Source: Eopsaltria australis
Lineage: Eukaryota; Chordata; Aves; Passeriformes; Petroicidae
NCBI GenBank assembly: GCA_034509425.1
Contig: JAVTVJ010001228.1
Coordinates: forward strand, 1-64,000
DNA: 64,000 nt
Reading direction: 5' to 3'
The translations under genes and the position numbers were made by a program. Shown one piece after another: positions 22,301-33,545 of this stretch. A model generated the notes under the pieces. It worked only from the letters and a program-made list of their open reading frames with translations, did not search any database and was not told the DNA's origin. Each line of letters begins with the position of its first letter. Positions within the stretch are counted from its first letter, which is position 1.

Positions 22301-23079
22301 CTTATACAAAAAGAGAGAATGTTGAGGTACTTTGCACATTCTCCCAGAGGTAATGAAGGACATGGACACTCAGGGAGGCAATAAGGGAACTTGAGAACAG
22401 GTCTCGACAACAGTAGATCGAAAATGTTGATGTGCTGGGAAAGGATTGGTTCAAGGGGAGTGTGCAGGAATATGGTTAAGGCAAGAAGCAGCAGGAGGAA
22501 TCCATGTGCTAAGAAAGAAAAAGGATGATGGAAAAGAGGTAGAAGAGAAAAATATTGAGAATTGGAATGTTTTACAGCATTCTCACCCATCGTATCCTCA
22601 AGAAGTGCAGGCTGATCCAGGGCCAACTGCAGGCCCTTTGTACCCCCGTTTCCGGGGCAGGGAAAGAAAGAGGCCAGGATTTCTGGGGGTTTCTCCGTGC
22701 TGGGCAGCGGCAGGACCGGACACAGAGGTGCGGGACCGGGAGCACGGGCTGGGGGCCTGTGCGGAGCTGCGGGGCCAGGCCGGGGCTGTGGGGCAGCCGG
22801 GGCTCAGCGCCGGGCACTGCCTGACCCCAGCACCCCCCGGGCACGGCCGGCAGTGGCCCCCGGCCCCCAGGAGGCTGCGGGACGCCCCGGCCGCCTGCCC
22901 GGCCCCGTGGAGCTGCCGGACCTGCCCGCCGGGGGGGCCACCTTTGGACACTGCGGCAGGACAGGGACCGGCTCTAGGACACGGGGTGTGGAGGGGAGGG
23001 GGAGAATAAGGAGGAGGAGGAAGGAATAGCTGGGAAGAGTGGATTACTCATGGAAGGATCAGGATTTTCTTTGAAGGAT
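22301..23079. other. No recognisable gene; GC-rich from 22.68 kb
   Basis: Begins AT-rich, then about 300 bases of very GC-rich sequence (22680-22990), open in several frames on both strands. It may be part of the gag region of the retroviral remnant that follows, or a CpG-rich insertion. No motif supports a gene. Confidence 0.35.
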
Positions 23080-24850
23080 CTTGTCTGGGTCACTGGAGAA
23101 AGAAACGATTTTGCAGAAAGCTCAGCAGCTGTCACAGGATGAGCACCCACAGGCACTGAGGGGGGGCTGCAGGAGTGGCAGAATAAGCCCCTGCAGCACT
23201 TGGTCACAAAGGCACAGCAGGTGAATGCAAGAAGGGAGGAGGAAAAGGCCAAGGTGAAGGCAAAGGCCGTGGCAGAGTTTCTACAGCCCCTGAGGGATGA
23301 ACCGCACGGCCCAAGGGGGCCCCAGGACCCAGGGGATGGCCTCGGCCACAAGCACCTGGCAGAGGCATTGCCCTCCTCGGCAGGGGAGAGCCCACCCAAA
23401 CAGCCCCTGGCAAGGAATCAGGGTTCCATCTGCACACCACAAGGACACTGGAAGCAGAGACAGGAGCACCCTCACGAGCAGCGAGTCCACCCCTTGATGG
23501 ACATGGATTGTTCAGGGTGTCAGAGCTCCCATTACACCAGGAACCCACCACACTGGAGCCCTTGAGAACATTCAGGGTGGCTCTGGATCGAGAGGAGGCC
23601 TTTCCTGATAGACACAGGGGCCTCTTGATCCACTCTGAATCTTAAGACCTAAAGGGGGAAATTGTCAAGAAGTTCTATGATCATTCAGGGTGTAAGGGGG
23701 AAAAATGAGCAGGTCTGTTTTATTCATTAGCATATGTGAGAGAGATTTGAAATGCATCAATTTCTGTTTGCTCCTAATGGTGACTGTAATTTACTGGGTA
23801 AGGATTTGATTGCTATTGTGGAAATAGAAATTAATACCGTAAAAGGTGATACAGAGGCTGATGCTGTTGTACCCCTATGTAAAATGCCTGCCAAGGCCTC
23901 TGCTGAAGTGAACCCACAAGTGTGGGCAGCTCCAGGGAAATAAGGAAAATTAGAGATGGAGCCTCTCCAAATTACTTTGAAGCAACCAGCACAAGTGGTG
24001 TCTAAAAGCAATACCCTGTTCCAAGGCAGGCAAGGAAGGGGTCACAGCCTGGGATTGAGTCCCTGCTAAAGGCAGGGCTTTTGGAGTCTGCGATCTCTCC
24101 CTACAACACTCCTGTCCTGCCAGGCAAGAAACTGCATGGATGGACACCAGGAGGAAAGCACAACTGCCAAGGGTTAAAAAGCAGATTAACTGAGCCTCCT
24201 GCCCTGGACCTCCCAGACAGGGAAAGAGAATTTGAATGGCATGTAGATATTTAACAGGGCCATGCCAAAGGAATTCTTGTGCTAAAATATTTAACCCAGT
24301 GGCCAGAGAATGGCCTCATTGTCTGCACAATTGTGTAGCCAGGGTGGCTTCAATGGCAACTGAGGCCCAAAACTGAAGGCACAAGGATCTCCTGTTGTTC
24401 AAGTCTGGCATCCAGTTAAAGCTTTGAGAACAAAAAGAGCCTCTACATGGATGAGCAGTGCTCGGTTATTACAGTATGAAACTTGTTCAATGCAACAGGA
24501 GGATTTAGAACTTAGGATGGGGTTGCACCCAGCCTCCTGTGTGAAGGGCCCTGGACAGGGGGGCTGGGAAGAAACCCATGAGTGCATTCAAGTGACAGTA
24601 CTGCAGACCCAGGCTAGGAGAGATTGAGGAGACATTCCCTGGCCTGAGGGAGAAAATGTGTTTATGGACGGGTCTTCAAGGCCAGCAGAAGGGAAAATTG
24701 TCACAAGACACACTGATATTAAGGACAGGGAATTAGAAAAAGCAGAACGTGGGGGAGTTAGGGGAAAATATAATTACTCAAACCTATGTAGGAAAATAGA
24801 TGACAACTCAAAAGTGGTGAAACAGATAACAAAGGAAAGAAGAAAGTAGC
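23080..24850 (+). pseudogene. Gamma-type endogenous retrovirus remnant (gag end, protease, RNase H)
   Basis: Plus-strand text runs from a Gag capsid tail rich in Glu/Lys/Arg (VNARREEEKAKVKAKAVAEF at about 23220) through a decayed zinc knuckle (GHWKQ at about 23450) to a protease start at about 23598 (FLIDTGAS followed by TGA). Most of RT is missing or unrecognisable. A connection/RNase H stretch follows with several stops (near 24220-24300), then VFMDGSS at about 24658. Its end is the sequence shared with 6855-7755 and inverted 33415-33545. Non-functional. Confidence 0.65.
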
Positions 24851-25429
24851 TCATGTACTGATGCAAACGGGGAAAGGATGGGAATGAGACACGTTTTCAT
24901 GGCTCCCTGGCAGACCATGGGTTAAATGAATGCCGTTTCTCCTCTTCTGTGCCACAGCAACTCTCATCATGCACAACACCTCGCTGAGTGCAGCTCATTT
25001 AGCAGCTGAGCAAGGGGATGCAGGGGGTAGCCAGGCCTCCTGATCCAGAAATGACTGCAAAAGGACACAGAATGGGGTCACTGAGAATAATCCCAAAACC
25101 AAAGTCGGCCCAGGAAAAAGACACTGAGTCAATAGTAATTAAATGTTTGTAAAGAAAATTACCGAGAAAATCGGAAGAGGAGGGACTGAATGGAGTAAGA
25201 CGAACGTGTCTTTACAAAGAAATGGTGTGAATCTCCTTGCAGATAGGGACAGGGACTTGTAGATTAGGAAACAACAGGAGAAACAATCAATTTCAGAAAA
25301 TGACACTAATTGACTGCTGCTCAGCCAAGGTCCACCTAAATTCCTGAACATCGAGAAAGAGAGCAAACACTTAACAGAGCCATGAATATCGGATGTTATA
25401 CAAAAGGGGGGTGCACACTAGGGGGGACA
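24851..25429. repeat. Duplicated segment, second copy of 7745-8349
   Basis: Follows the retroviral remnant exactly as in the first unit. It contains the third copy of the 190-bp block at 25187-25375. Confidence 0.65.
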
Positions 25430-26250
25430 CGCAGAAGGCGGATGGCGAAATCTGGACCTTCCAACTACCTCAGCCAGTGGGCAAAGCCACAGGGTGACGT
25501 GGCCGGGAAAATTCGGATAAAAAGGAGTCCCCATGCGTTTTAGAGACGCCATGGGAAATGCCCCGTGGCCTCTCCCTTTGGTCACGAATCAAGTTCCTTT
25601 TACAGGACTCCTCGCTCTCCTTTCGGGACACAAACCTCTGGCCACGCCAATCTTCCCGCACACTCCCGGGCAGCCACCTCTGTGCCACCGACAGCAAGCG
25701 GGACGAGGCAGCGCTGCTCCGGCAGCGCCTCCTGCCCAGGCAGCAGCGGCAAGGAGAGCGCGGGCAGCCGCTCCCGCAGCGGCCTCAGCCCAGCGGCAAC
25801 ACGGGCCGGACACGGCACAAGGAAGCCGCCAGAGCCCCCTGCTGCCGCCCCCTCGGCCCGCAGCCAGCCCCGAGCCCCGGCAGAAGCCAGCGCGGCTCCC
25901 ACCTGCGCTGCCGCCGCCTCCGAGCTCCGCCGATGCCGCCTCCCCGGGCCCCGGCCGCTGCCGCCGCTGCCGGGCCCGCACAGACGCTCCGCCCATGCCG
26001 CCTCTGCTGCGCCGGGGCCGCCACCGGGGCCGGCCTTGGCCCCGCTCTGCCCAATGCAAGCGCCACAAGCACGAGTGACATCGGCACAATCACACAATGG
26101 CAGCCAGGCCCGCGCTCTGCACACGCCACAGCCCCGCCCCGCGCTCTCTGTGCCCCCCGGGCTGGCTGAGGCCAAAGCCGGAGATGAGGAACAGCCCTGC
26201 ACCGGGCCCGGGCCCGAGCCGCGATTCAGCTCCAAACACAAACAAACTTC
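25430..26250. repeat. GC-rich, CpG-dense segment, second copy
   Basis: Near-identical to 8350-9157, with a small extra GC block (about 26010-26030) and minor indels. It continues right for another 200 bases of GC-rich sequence not shared with the first copy, so the first copy was truncated at 9157 by the adjacent retroviral/LTR sequence or by the duplication breakpoint. Confidence 0.65.
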
Positions 26251-27270
26251 TCCGCACCTCCCGCCACGCCTTTCCCAGCCCTGCGTCTTCCGTGCCTCCG
26301 GCTCAGCGGGAAGCCCTGCAGCCTCACTTCTCCTACCCCTAATTAGGAGCATCAGTGCAGCGCTTTTATTTCCCCCAGAAAGGGAAAACCGCCCCAAAGC
26401 CCTGTGGATGAGTGGAGTAGGGGAGAGATTTCTGGCAGAAACCCGTTAAAACTCAAAGCAGGATAACGAGAACGAAAAGGAAGACCCTTACAAACACCTT
26501 CCCCCACCCCTCCCTCCTTCCAGCTCTACCTCCTACACCTGCAGTGCAGACAGACGGGGAATGGGGGCCATGGTCACTTCATCCCCCGGGGCTTCTCCCT
26601 CTGCTCAGGGACAATAATCGTTCCACTGCTACACTCTGGGGTCCCTACCACAGGACAGTTCTCCAGGAACTTCTCCAGCCTGAGTCCATCCCAGGGGCAG
26701 CAGCTCCCTCACACGGCTGCAGCGTGGGTCACTCTGCACGGGCTCAGTCCTGCAAGGACAGGCGGCTCCAGCGTGGGGCCCTCTGGCCACGGGGCTCCCA
26801 CGGGGTCACAGCCTCCTCTCAGGCATCCCCTGCTCCAGCGGGGGCTCCTCTGGGGGCTGCGGGGGGATCTCTGCATCCCCGGGGATCTCCAGGGGCTACG
26901 GGGGCACAGCTGCCCCACCATGGGCTTCACCAAGGGCTGCAGAGGAATCTTGGCTCCGGTGCCTGGGGCACTTCCTCTCCCACCTTCTTCACTCACCTTG
27001 GTGCCTGCGTGTTGTTCTCCTCACATCTTCTCACTTGGCTCTTCTCTGGCTGTGCCACAACTTTTCTTTTGATTTCTCCTTAAATCTCTTATTCACAGAG
27101 GTGTTGCCACCATTTCCAGCTGTCCCAGCCTTGGCCAGCGACATGTCCATCTTCAGAGCCACCAGGGACTGGCTCTGCTGGACGTGGAGGAAGCTTCCAG
27201 CAGTTTCTCTCAGGAGCCCCCCATGTAGCACCCCCGCTCCCAACACCAGGCCATGCAAAGCCAATACACG
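26251..27270. other. No recognisable gene
   Basis: Mixed composition with runs of GGGGCTCC-like words. A minus-strand frame near 27264-27031 (LHVQQSQSLVALKMDMSLAKAG) has an acceptor-like TTATTCACAG on the plus strand nearby but no family I can assign. Confidence 0.35.
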
Positions 27271-27273
27271 TGG

Positions 27274-27612
27274 TCATCTCATGGTCATCGCTTGGTCTCA
27301 GTCATCACATCCTCACTGTCACCTCACAGACATGGTCATGTCATGGTCACAGTCGTGGCCATCTCATGGTCATTTCCGGGTCCCCATCATCTCATGCTCA
27401 TGGTCATCTCACTGTAATGGTCATCCCGTGGTCATCTCATGGTCCTGATCATCTCCTGGCCATGGTCATGTTGTGGTCATCTCAGGATCATGGTCAGCTA
27501 ATGGTCATCTCATGGCTGTGTCATGGTCATCTCATGGTTATCTCACAGCTCTGTTTTGGTCATCTCATGGCCATCTCCCTGTCGGGCTCATTTCATGGGC
27601 ATGGTTATGGAC
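27274..27612. repeat. ATGGTCATCTC minisatellite
   Basis: Degenerate tandem array of an 11-12 base phrase (ATGGTCATCTC and variants) repeated over twenty times. It is open in one plus frame only because the repeat lacks stops. Not coding. Confidence 0.8.
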
Positions 27613-27834
27613 AGGGAACTCCTCTCTGGGATCCCAAACTCCTGATTTTGGGACACTCAAGGACCATTGGGGACAATGGGGCCTGACCTGACCCCTCTCC
27701 GTACCCCACTGCCCCTCCAGGAGCTCATTGTAGCCAAAGCTCTCCTGGGGACACCTTGGACAGGGGACATGGAGCAGGAAATGAATCCTGGGGGATGGAG
27801 CTCGGCATGGATGGCAAGTCCCTATCCTGCTCCT

Positions 27835-28012
27835 GCTGCCCCCATCCTGCTCCTGATGTCCCAGTCTTGCCCCTGGTGTGCCCATCCCAATTTTTCGTGT
27901 CCCCATTCCCATTCCTGCTCTTCCCATCTCTGTCTCTGCTGTCTCTATCCCTCTTCTGGTGCCCCCATCCCCGTTCCCAGTACCCCCATCCCTGTCCCCA
28001 GTGTCCCTCTTC
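27835..28012. repeat. Pyrimidine-rich degenerate repeat
   Basis: Repeated CCCCATCCC / TCCTGCTCC / CCAGTGTCCC phrases with a rough 20-24 base spacing, 0.6 kb upstream of the lectin-like gene. 28013-28596 holds no gene I can see except the immediate promoter region of that gene. Confidence 0.6.
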
Positions 28013-28596
28013 CCATTCCTGGCTCCCAGAGAGGAATTGTCGGACACCGGAGAGGGGAACCCAGATTTATTGTCCCAAGCAGGATTTATTGCCCAAAGCC
28101 GGATAATTTCACACCAGAACTAAAGCATTGGGAATAATTGTGGTTCTTGACTTAAAAACAATTTGTGTCTATTTTCAGATGCCTCTGGGCTTTTCATTGA
28201 CCAATACACGCCATTTTATTTACCCTTCAATGATATTTTATTGATTCTTGCCTCGCAGAGATCAGGGCCAACCTCCTGTTCTTTTATTTTCACCATTTTA
28301 GGGGAGTGAGGAGGGTGTTTCTCTGGCACCAGCTCCTGCCACTGCTCCTTGTCCTTTTCCCTATGGGGACCAGCCCCATATCCCAATTTTCCTTCCTCTG
28401 GAGACAAAATCCCACCACCCCCCAAGCCCCTCGGTGTCCCTGTCCGGGGTGTCAGGGCTGTGGTGGGGGCAGGAAGCTCCAGTCCCGCTGCCACTCACCC
28501 CCTACACTGGGCCAGTGCCAGCGGTCACAGAGGTGCTTTGGCTTCCTGTCCCTTCCTCCGTGTCCCCAACCTGTGTCCCCCCGGCTCTGTTGCGAC

Positions 28597-30923
28597 ATGG
28601 AGGACGAGGAAGGCTACACGGCCTTAGAGCGACGGGGCAAGCGGGGTGCTGCGGGGAGCCCCCCACCCCTGCAGACTGCAGGTACAGGGGGGTCGTGTCC
28701 TGTGGGGAGCCCCAGATGGGTGGGGGACAGGAACTGGCAGGGATGGGTGCGGGTTTGGGATCCCGGGGCTGCTTCCTAGGGTCTTGTTCTTCCAAAGGGT
28801 CCATGCTGGGAGCAAAAGCCCCAAATCTGCCCTGATTCTGCCGCTCGAAGGAGACCTGGGATGCTGAAGGGCTGCCGGTGCCTTCAGATATCCTGATCCA
28901 AGCCTTGGTGCTCCTGGTCCATCTTCCCTGTGCTTGTGGGGGTTCCTGCTTTGTTTCCTTCCACTGCTCCTTGTGCCTCGTGCTTTTTCCTGCTGAACCC
29001 AGTTTTGGTTTCCTTATGGAAGAAAAAGCATCAGAAGAATCAGAACTGTTTAGGCTGGAAAAGACCTCGAAGATCATAAAGCCCAACCAATGATTACGAG
29101 GTTTAATTCCTGCCTCTGGGAAAAATCCCACCAATCTTAGAACCCTGAGAGGAGCCGGGCTCTGAGCTGCTTCTGGGGACAAAACAGCCCAAATCTGCAG
29201 AGTTCTGGCTCCTTGTGTGCTGTGCTGGGTGATCTCCTGTCACCTCTGTGCCCTGCAGCTCCGGGCTGTCCTCGGTGGCACCGCGTGGCGCTCGGGACCG
29301 AGAATCTCCTGCTCGGAGTGGCCGTGGTAGCGCTGGGCTGCTCGTGTGAGTGCGGCCATGGGGACACGGGGACAGCCCCGACAGCGGGGAGGGGTCCCGG
29401 GGCGCCCGTGCGGGGGGAAAATCTCCCGGCTGTGGCACGGGCAGGGTTTGAGAGTCCCAGGTCGCGCTCTAGGTCATCCAGAGCCCGGATAAAACGAGCC
29501 CGTGTCCAGCGGGACGTCTCTGTTGTCACCCCCAGCATCCCCAAAGTACCCCGGGAGGGAGACACCAATGTCTGCTGGATCTTGGGGAGACCCTCAGAGG
29601 GACACGGCCAGGGGAAAGCCCCCAATTGAACTGCTGCGAGCTGTCCCCGTGGCTGGCAGGGGGTGCTGAGCAGCCCCTTACCCTGGGGTCGGGCCCCTCT
29701 GGGCTGCAGGAGGGGGGACAGAGGCTCCGGGGCTCTCTGTCACCCGAGGCACGGTGACATCTCGGAGGGGCCACATCCTGTCACCGGCACAAAGCCACAA
29801 TGGGGGGTGGGGGGGGGCAGGGGGAGGGGCAGTTCCGGCGTTGGGGGGAGCTCAGGGGTGCAGAGCTCCAAAAGGAGAGGGACTGGGCAAGGTCCTGTGC
29901 CCTGCTCATCCTTCATTCCCCCGCAGTTCTCCACCTGCAGCCGGAGAGTCCGGGAAGCGGCAAAATCCGGAATGGGAATATTGAAGAAATCAACAGCACC
30001 CGAGAGGACGAGCTTTTGGAGCTCAGAGAAGTTCTCTGAGAGCTGAGGGAAGTTCTCTGTCTGTCACAGTCACCAGGAAACAGCCCCGAGGCATCTCCGC
30101 TCCAAAACCTTTCCCAAAATCTCGTGGTACGCCCAGGTCGGAGCCCCAAGTGCAGGTCCAGGTGCTTTCCTCAGCCCGGGCTCTCGGTGATTTCTCGATG
30201 GTTTAACTCAGCTCTGATCCCGGTTTCCAGGGGCTCAGGGATGCAGGATGTGCCCCCAGGGCTGGACGACGAACGGGACCGAGTGCTACTGGGTCTCTAC
30301 TGAACACGGATCTTGGAGCAAGAGCCGGGAGGACTGCGGGGATCGGGGGGCCACACTGCTGCTGCCGCGGGATTGGGATGAGCTGGTGAAGGGAATGATG
30401 GAGTCGGGAATGTGGGGAGGACACGGGGCTGCACCTGGGGGATGGAGGTTGGGCCCAGGAAGGGTGAGGGGGTTCCCAGAATCCCGGGATCAGCCCCCAC
30501 CCCGTGTCCAAGCCCCCCGGGTGCCTCTGGGGGACACGGGTGGGGCTCGGTCCTGGGATCGACGGCCCGTCAGGGTCACCGCTTCTCCTTCCCCCGGGAC
30601 AGAAACTCCTGGATGAAACCCTGCAGAAATCCAGGCGCAGCTTCTGGATCGGGCTCTGGGTGCCCGCGGCCGGGACGGGCTGGACGTGGGTGAACGGCTC
30701 CCGCCTGGACCGGGACCGGTGAGCACCGGGGGCAGCGCTGGGGGCCGGGAGTGGCCGAAGGACCCTGGGGGTGACCCCGACTCCTTTCTGCACCCACAGG
30801 TTCCAGATGGATCATACGGAGAAACCTGGAACATGCGGGACCATCACGGGCAACAGAATCATCCCTCAGGAGTGCGACGTGGAATTGCAGTCGATCTGCC
30901 AGAGAGAAGCCATCGAACTCTGA
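28597..30923 (+). pseudogene. C-type lectin-like receptor gene (NKR/CLEC2 type) with one in-frame stop
   Basis: Six exons: 28597-28681 (cytoplasmic, MEDEEGYTALERR), 29259-29345 (short transmembrane, NLLLGVAVVALG; type II), about 29927-30050 (stalk), 30231-30385 (CTLD start, CPQGWTTNGTECYW ... SWSKSREDCG), 30603-30718 (FWIGLWVP ... WTWVNGS) and 30800-30923 (CGTITGNRI ... QSICQRE, TGA). Phases agree wherever both ends are clear. The CTLD lacks the calcium-binding EPN/WND residues, as in NK-type receptors such as the chicken MHC B-NK and B-lec genes. The tail has an acidic-Gly-Tyr-x-x-Leu motif like a hemITAM. The stalk exon contains TGA at 30037-30039 in LREVL-stop-ELREVL, probably a CGA decay, and its donor is unclear. 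If exon 3 ends earlier the gene could be intact; otherwise it is a recent pseudogene. Confidence 0.75.
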
Positions 30924-32074
30924 CCTGGTACCCGGGAGAGATGCTCGGGTGGGATGCGGGAGCCAGGTGGGGGATGCGGGAGCCGGGTGGGGGATGCAGG
31001 AGCCAGTGCCGCCGTCACTGCACAACAACCGCCCACACAAATGGACGGTGACATTTCCTGACTCTGCTCTCTGCTGTGTTCAAAGCACGGCATGAACTGA
31101 GAGCAAAACCCCACAATTTGTGTTTCCTCTGCTGTGAATTTCAGCGAGGCTCGCGCCTTACATAAACATTTCTTATATTCTTACATGAACCAGTCCTGCT
31201 GAGTCCTTTCACTCGAATCGGCCCCAAGGCAGCAATCACAGGCCCCTCAGTCACCACCTCAGAGCGGGGCTGGAGCAGGAAATTGCCATCCCAGACGGGA
31301 TTCCTCGGCTGTTGTGACCGGTGTGTTCCAGAGCTGTTGTGGGGTTTTCTGCTGTGACCCGCACCTGTTGTGAGGTTTTTCTCCAGAAGAAAAGTCAGAG
31401 CGACCCTCTGAGGGAAATGGGAGGACATTGACCCTCATGGGGTCAGTGCCGGGTTCGAAGGGTCTGAGTGCCCCGGGCGAGTCAAATGGAGCCAGTGCCC
31501 TGCTGAAGTTAAAGAGCTGTAAATGCCGATCGTCTTCCGCTCAGGAGCAGCTGCCAGGAACCGCAGGCAGTGCTGGTTGGCGATCTCTGGTCGCACTTCC
31601 CCCCTTGCTCTGATCTGTCCCGGCAGATCCCAAACCCCTCCGCTCTACCAATAATTGGCCGCCAGCGTTTCCCTCTATGCTGCAGTCCCAGCCCGGGCTG
31701 GTGGCGCTGAGATGCCGCTGCTCGCCGGGAGTGTCACGGCATAAAAACATTATGAAAAGGATCGATTTTCCGGAGTTTTTGGGCTCCGCGAGGCCCGGCC
31801 CGTGGGTGCGGCCGGGGTTGAAATGTGCGCGGCGGCTCCAGCGCGGTGGGTGGGGGCTGAGCGGAGCTGGATGGGAACAACGCCTGGAATCGCCCCGGTG
31901 CCTGCGGGCTGAGCGGAGCTGGGTGGGAACACCCCGCTCGTCTCCGCCGCTCGAAGCCGCTTCCCCGGCTCCGGCTGCCGTCGCCGCTCGGCCCCGGCGC
32001 GGTCCCGCGGGGTCGCCGCTCGTGGCGCAGCCTGAGGGGCTCGATCCGGTCCGCGCCCCGCCCGTCCCTCGCTG
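30924..32074. other. No recognisable gene; CpG-rich from about 31.7 kb
   Basis: The first part is the 3' flank of the lectin-like gene, including a short GGATGCGGGAGCC tandem at 30945-31010. From 31.7 kb the sequence turns CpG-rich with several open frames on both strands but no identifiable motif. Confidence 0.4.
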
Positions 32075-32665
32075 CGGCTCCTTCAGTGACACGGGGCGGT
32101 CGAGACTCCCCGGTGCTGCCCCGACGGTGCCTCGGTGCGGCTCTTTCAGTGTCGGGCAGCGGCCACTCCCGGTGAGGGTTTTTTGTTATTTTTTATTCAA
32201 TTCTCTAGAGTTTATTCTGTTCCCACCTCCCATCCCACACCCCTCCGGTGCGGCTCTTTCAACTCCGCCGCCTCTCGCCGCTCTCCGTGCAGCCCTTCAG
32301 CGACGGGGAACTACGGAGATCCCTGGTGCGGCTCTTTTCTTGAGTTTTATTCTATTCTCTCTATTTTTTTTCTATTCACGCCTCCCATGCTCCACGGCGC
32401 TGCCCCACTGGCCCCACCCGACACCGCCCGTCCCGCAGTGCGGCTCTTCAGTAACACTGGGCTCCCCGAACCTCCCGGAGCGGTTTTTTGTTCTCTTTTA
32501 CCCTATTCTCTGTATTTTACTTTATTCACCTCCCGCCGGTCCCTCGGGCAGGGGAGACATCCTTGATGAGGCTCTTTGATTGCATTTTATTCCCTTCTCT
32601 GCATTTGCTGTCGTTCCCACCTCGCCGGTCCCGCGCAGCAGCTCCTTCAGGGACCCGGGGTGGCA
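32075..32665. repeat. Degenerate tandem repeat of about 100-130 bp units
   Basis: Units pair a GC-rich half containing GTGCGGCTCTTTCAG (near 32080, 32135, 32250, 32325, 32440, 32570, 32640) with a T-rich half such as TTTTATTCTATTCTCT or TTTTACCCTATTCTCTG. At least five units are visible, with variable length. No coding sequence. Confidence 0.65.
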
Positions 32666-33414
32666 CAAACCCCTCGGGGCTGCTCCAACAGGGCCCCGCC
32701 CGCCGCCGCTCCCCGAGGCCTCCCCGCGCGCGGCTGCTGCCGGGGATCGGACACCGCAGGCGGCCCCGGCCCCTTCTTGTTCTTCTTGCTCCGGACGGGA
32801 TTCCGCCCCCGCCGCCGCCCGGCTCCTTCTGCCGCTCCTGCCCGGCATGAAGCGGCCATGCCCCGCCACTGCCCCGCGCCTCAGGGCCGGGCCGAGGAGT
32901 GACCGCACGGCTGGGGAGGGATCCCCGCTGGACAGGGCAAGGACTGACCCCATGCGAGGGACCCCGCGCCGGAGCAGGGCAACGGATTCCCGTCCGTGGC
33001 GCCGAAGCAGCGGCACGAACCGACCGTAACTCCCATCCCCTCTCCCTGCACCGCTGGGCAGAGGAGGGAGGGAACCGGGCCTTGTGGGGAATTTTGACAT
33101 TCATCGTTTGTCAGAGACTGCAAAAATCCCTCATCTGCCTCACGACCATATACAGAAACAGAGACTGAAAACCCAAAGACCTCAAAGGGGAAAGAGGACC
33201 TTTGCACTATGAAATCTGGGTCAGATCTTGGTGGGATGCCTGCCAGGTGCAGAGGTGTGCACATGCCTGTGAGACCGTCTCGCTCTTGCTGCCAGGGCGA
33301 AAAGGACTGTGCAGGAATGATCTGCTTTGTGCACCTGCACCCTCCTGGCCATTTGCTCTGCCAGGGAACCACAAAAATGGATCCAATTCCCATCCTTTCC
33401 ATGTCTGGTCCGGT
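32666..33414. other. No recognisable gene
   Basis: CpG-rich until about 33050, then mixed sequence. Frames are open on both strands from base composition. Nothing matched a family. Confidence 0.35.
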
Positions 33415-33545
33415 ACATGAGCTACTTTCTTATTCCCTTTGGTGTCTGTTTCAACACTTTTGAGTTGTCATCTATTTGCAAACAGCAGTTTGAGTCATTT
33501 AATTTTCCCCAAACTCCTCCTCCTTCTGCTGATGGATAATCTGAT
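33415..33545 (-). repeat. Fragment of the gamma-type retroviral remnant, inverted
   Basis: Reverse complement of 24760-24855 and 7690-7755 (GTTGTCATCTATTTG and TGAGCTACTTTCTTATTCC). It belongs to the inverted third unit and supports the retroviral remnant extending from 36.9 kb to here on the minus strand. Confidence 0.6.

Noticed and set aside
27270..27691. Open frame of about 138 codons rich in HGHLMVIS
   Set aside because: Translation of a minisatellite lacking stop codons.
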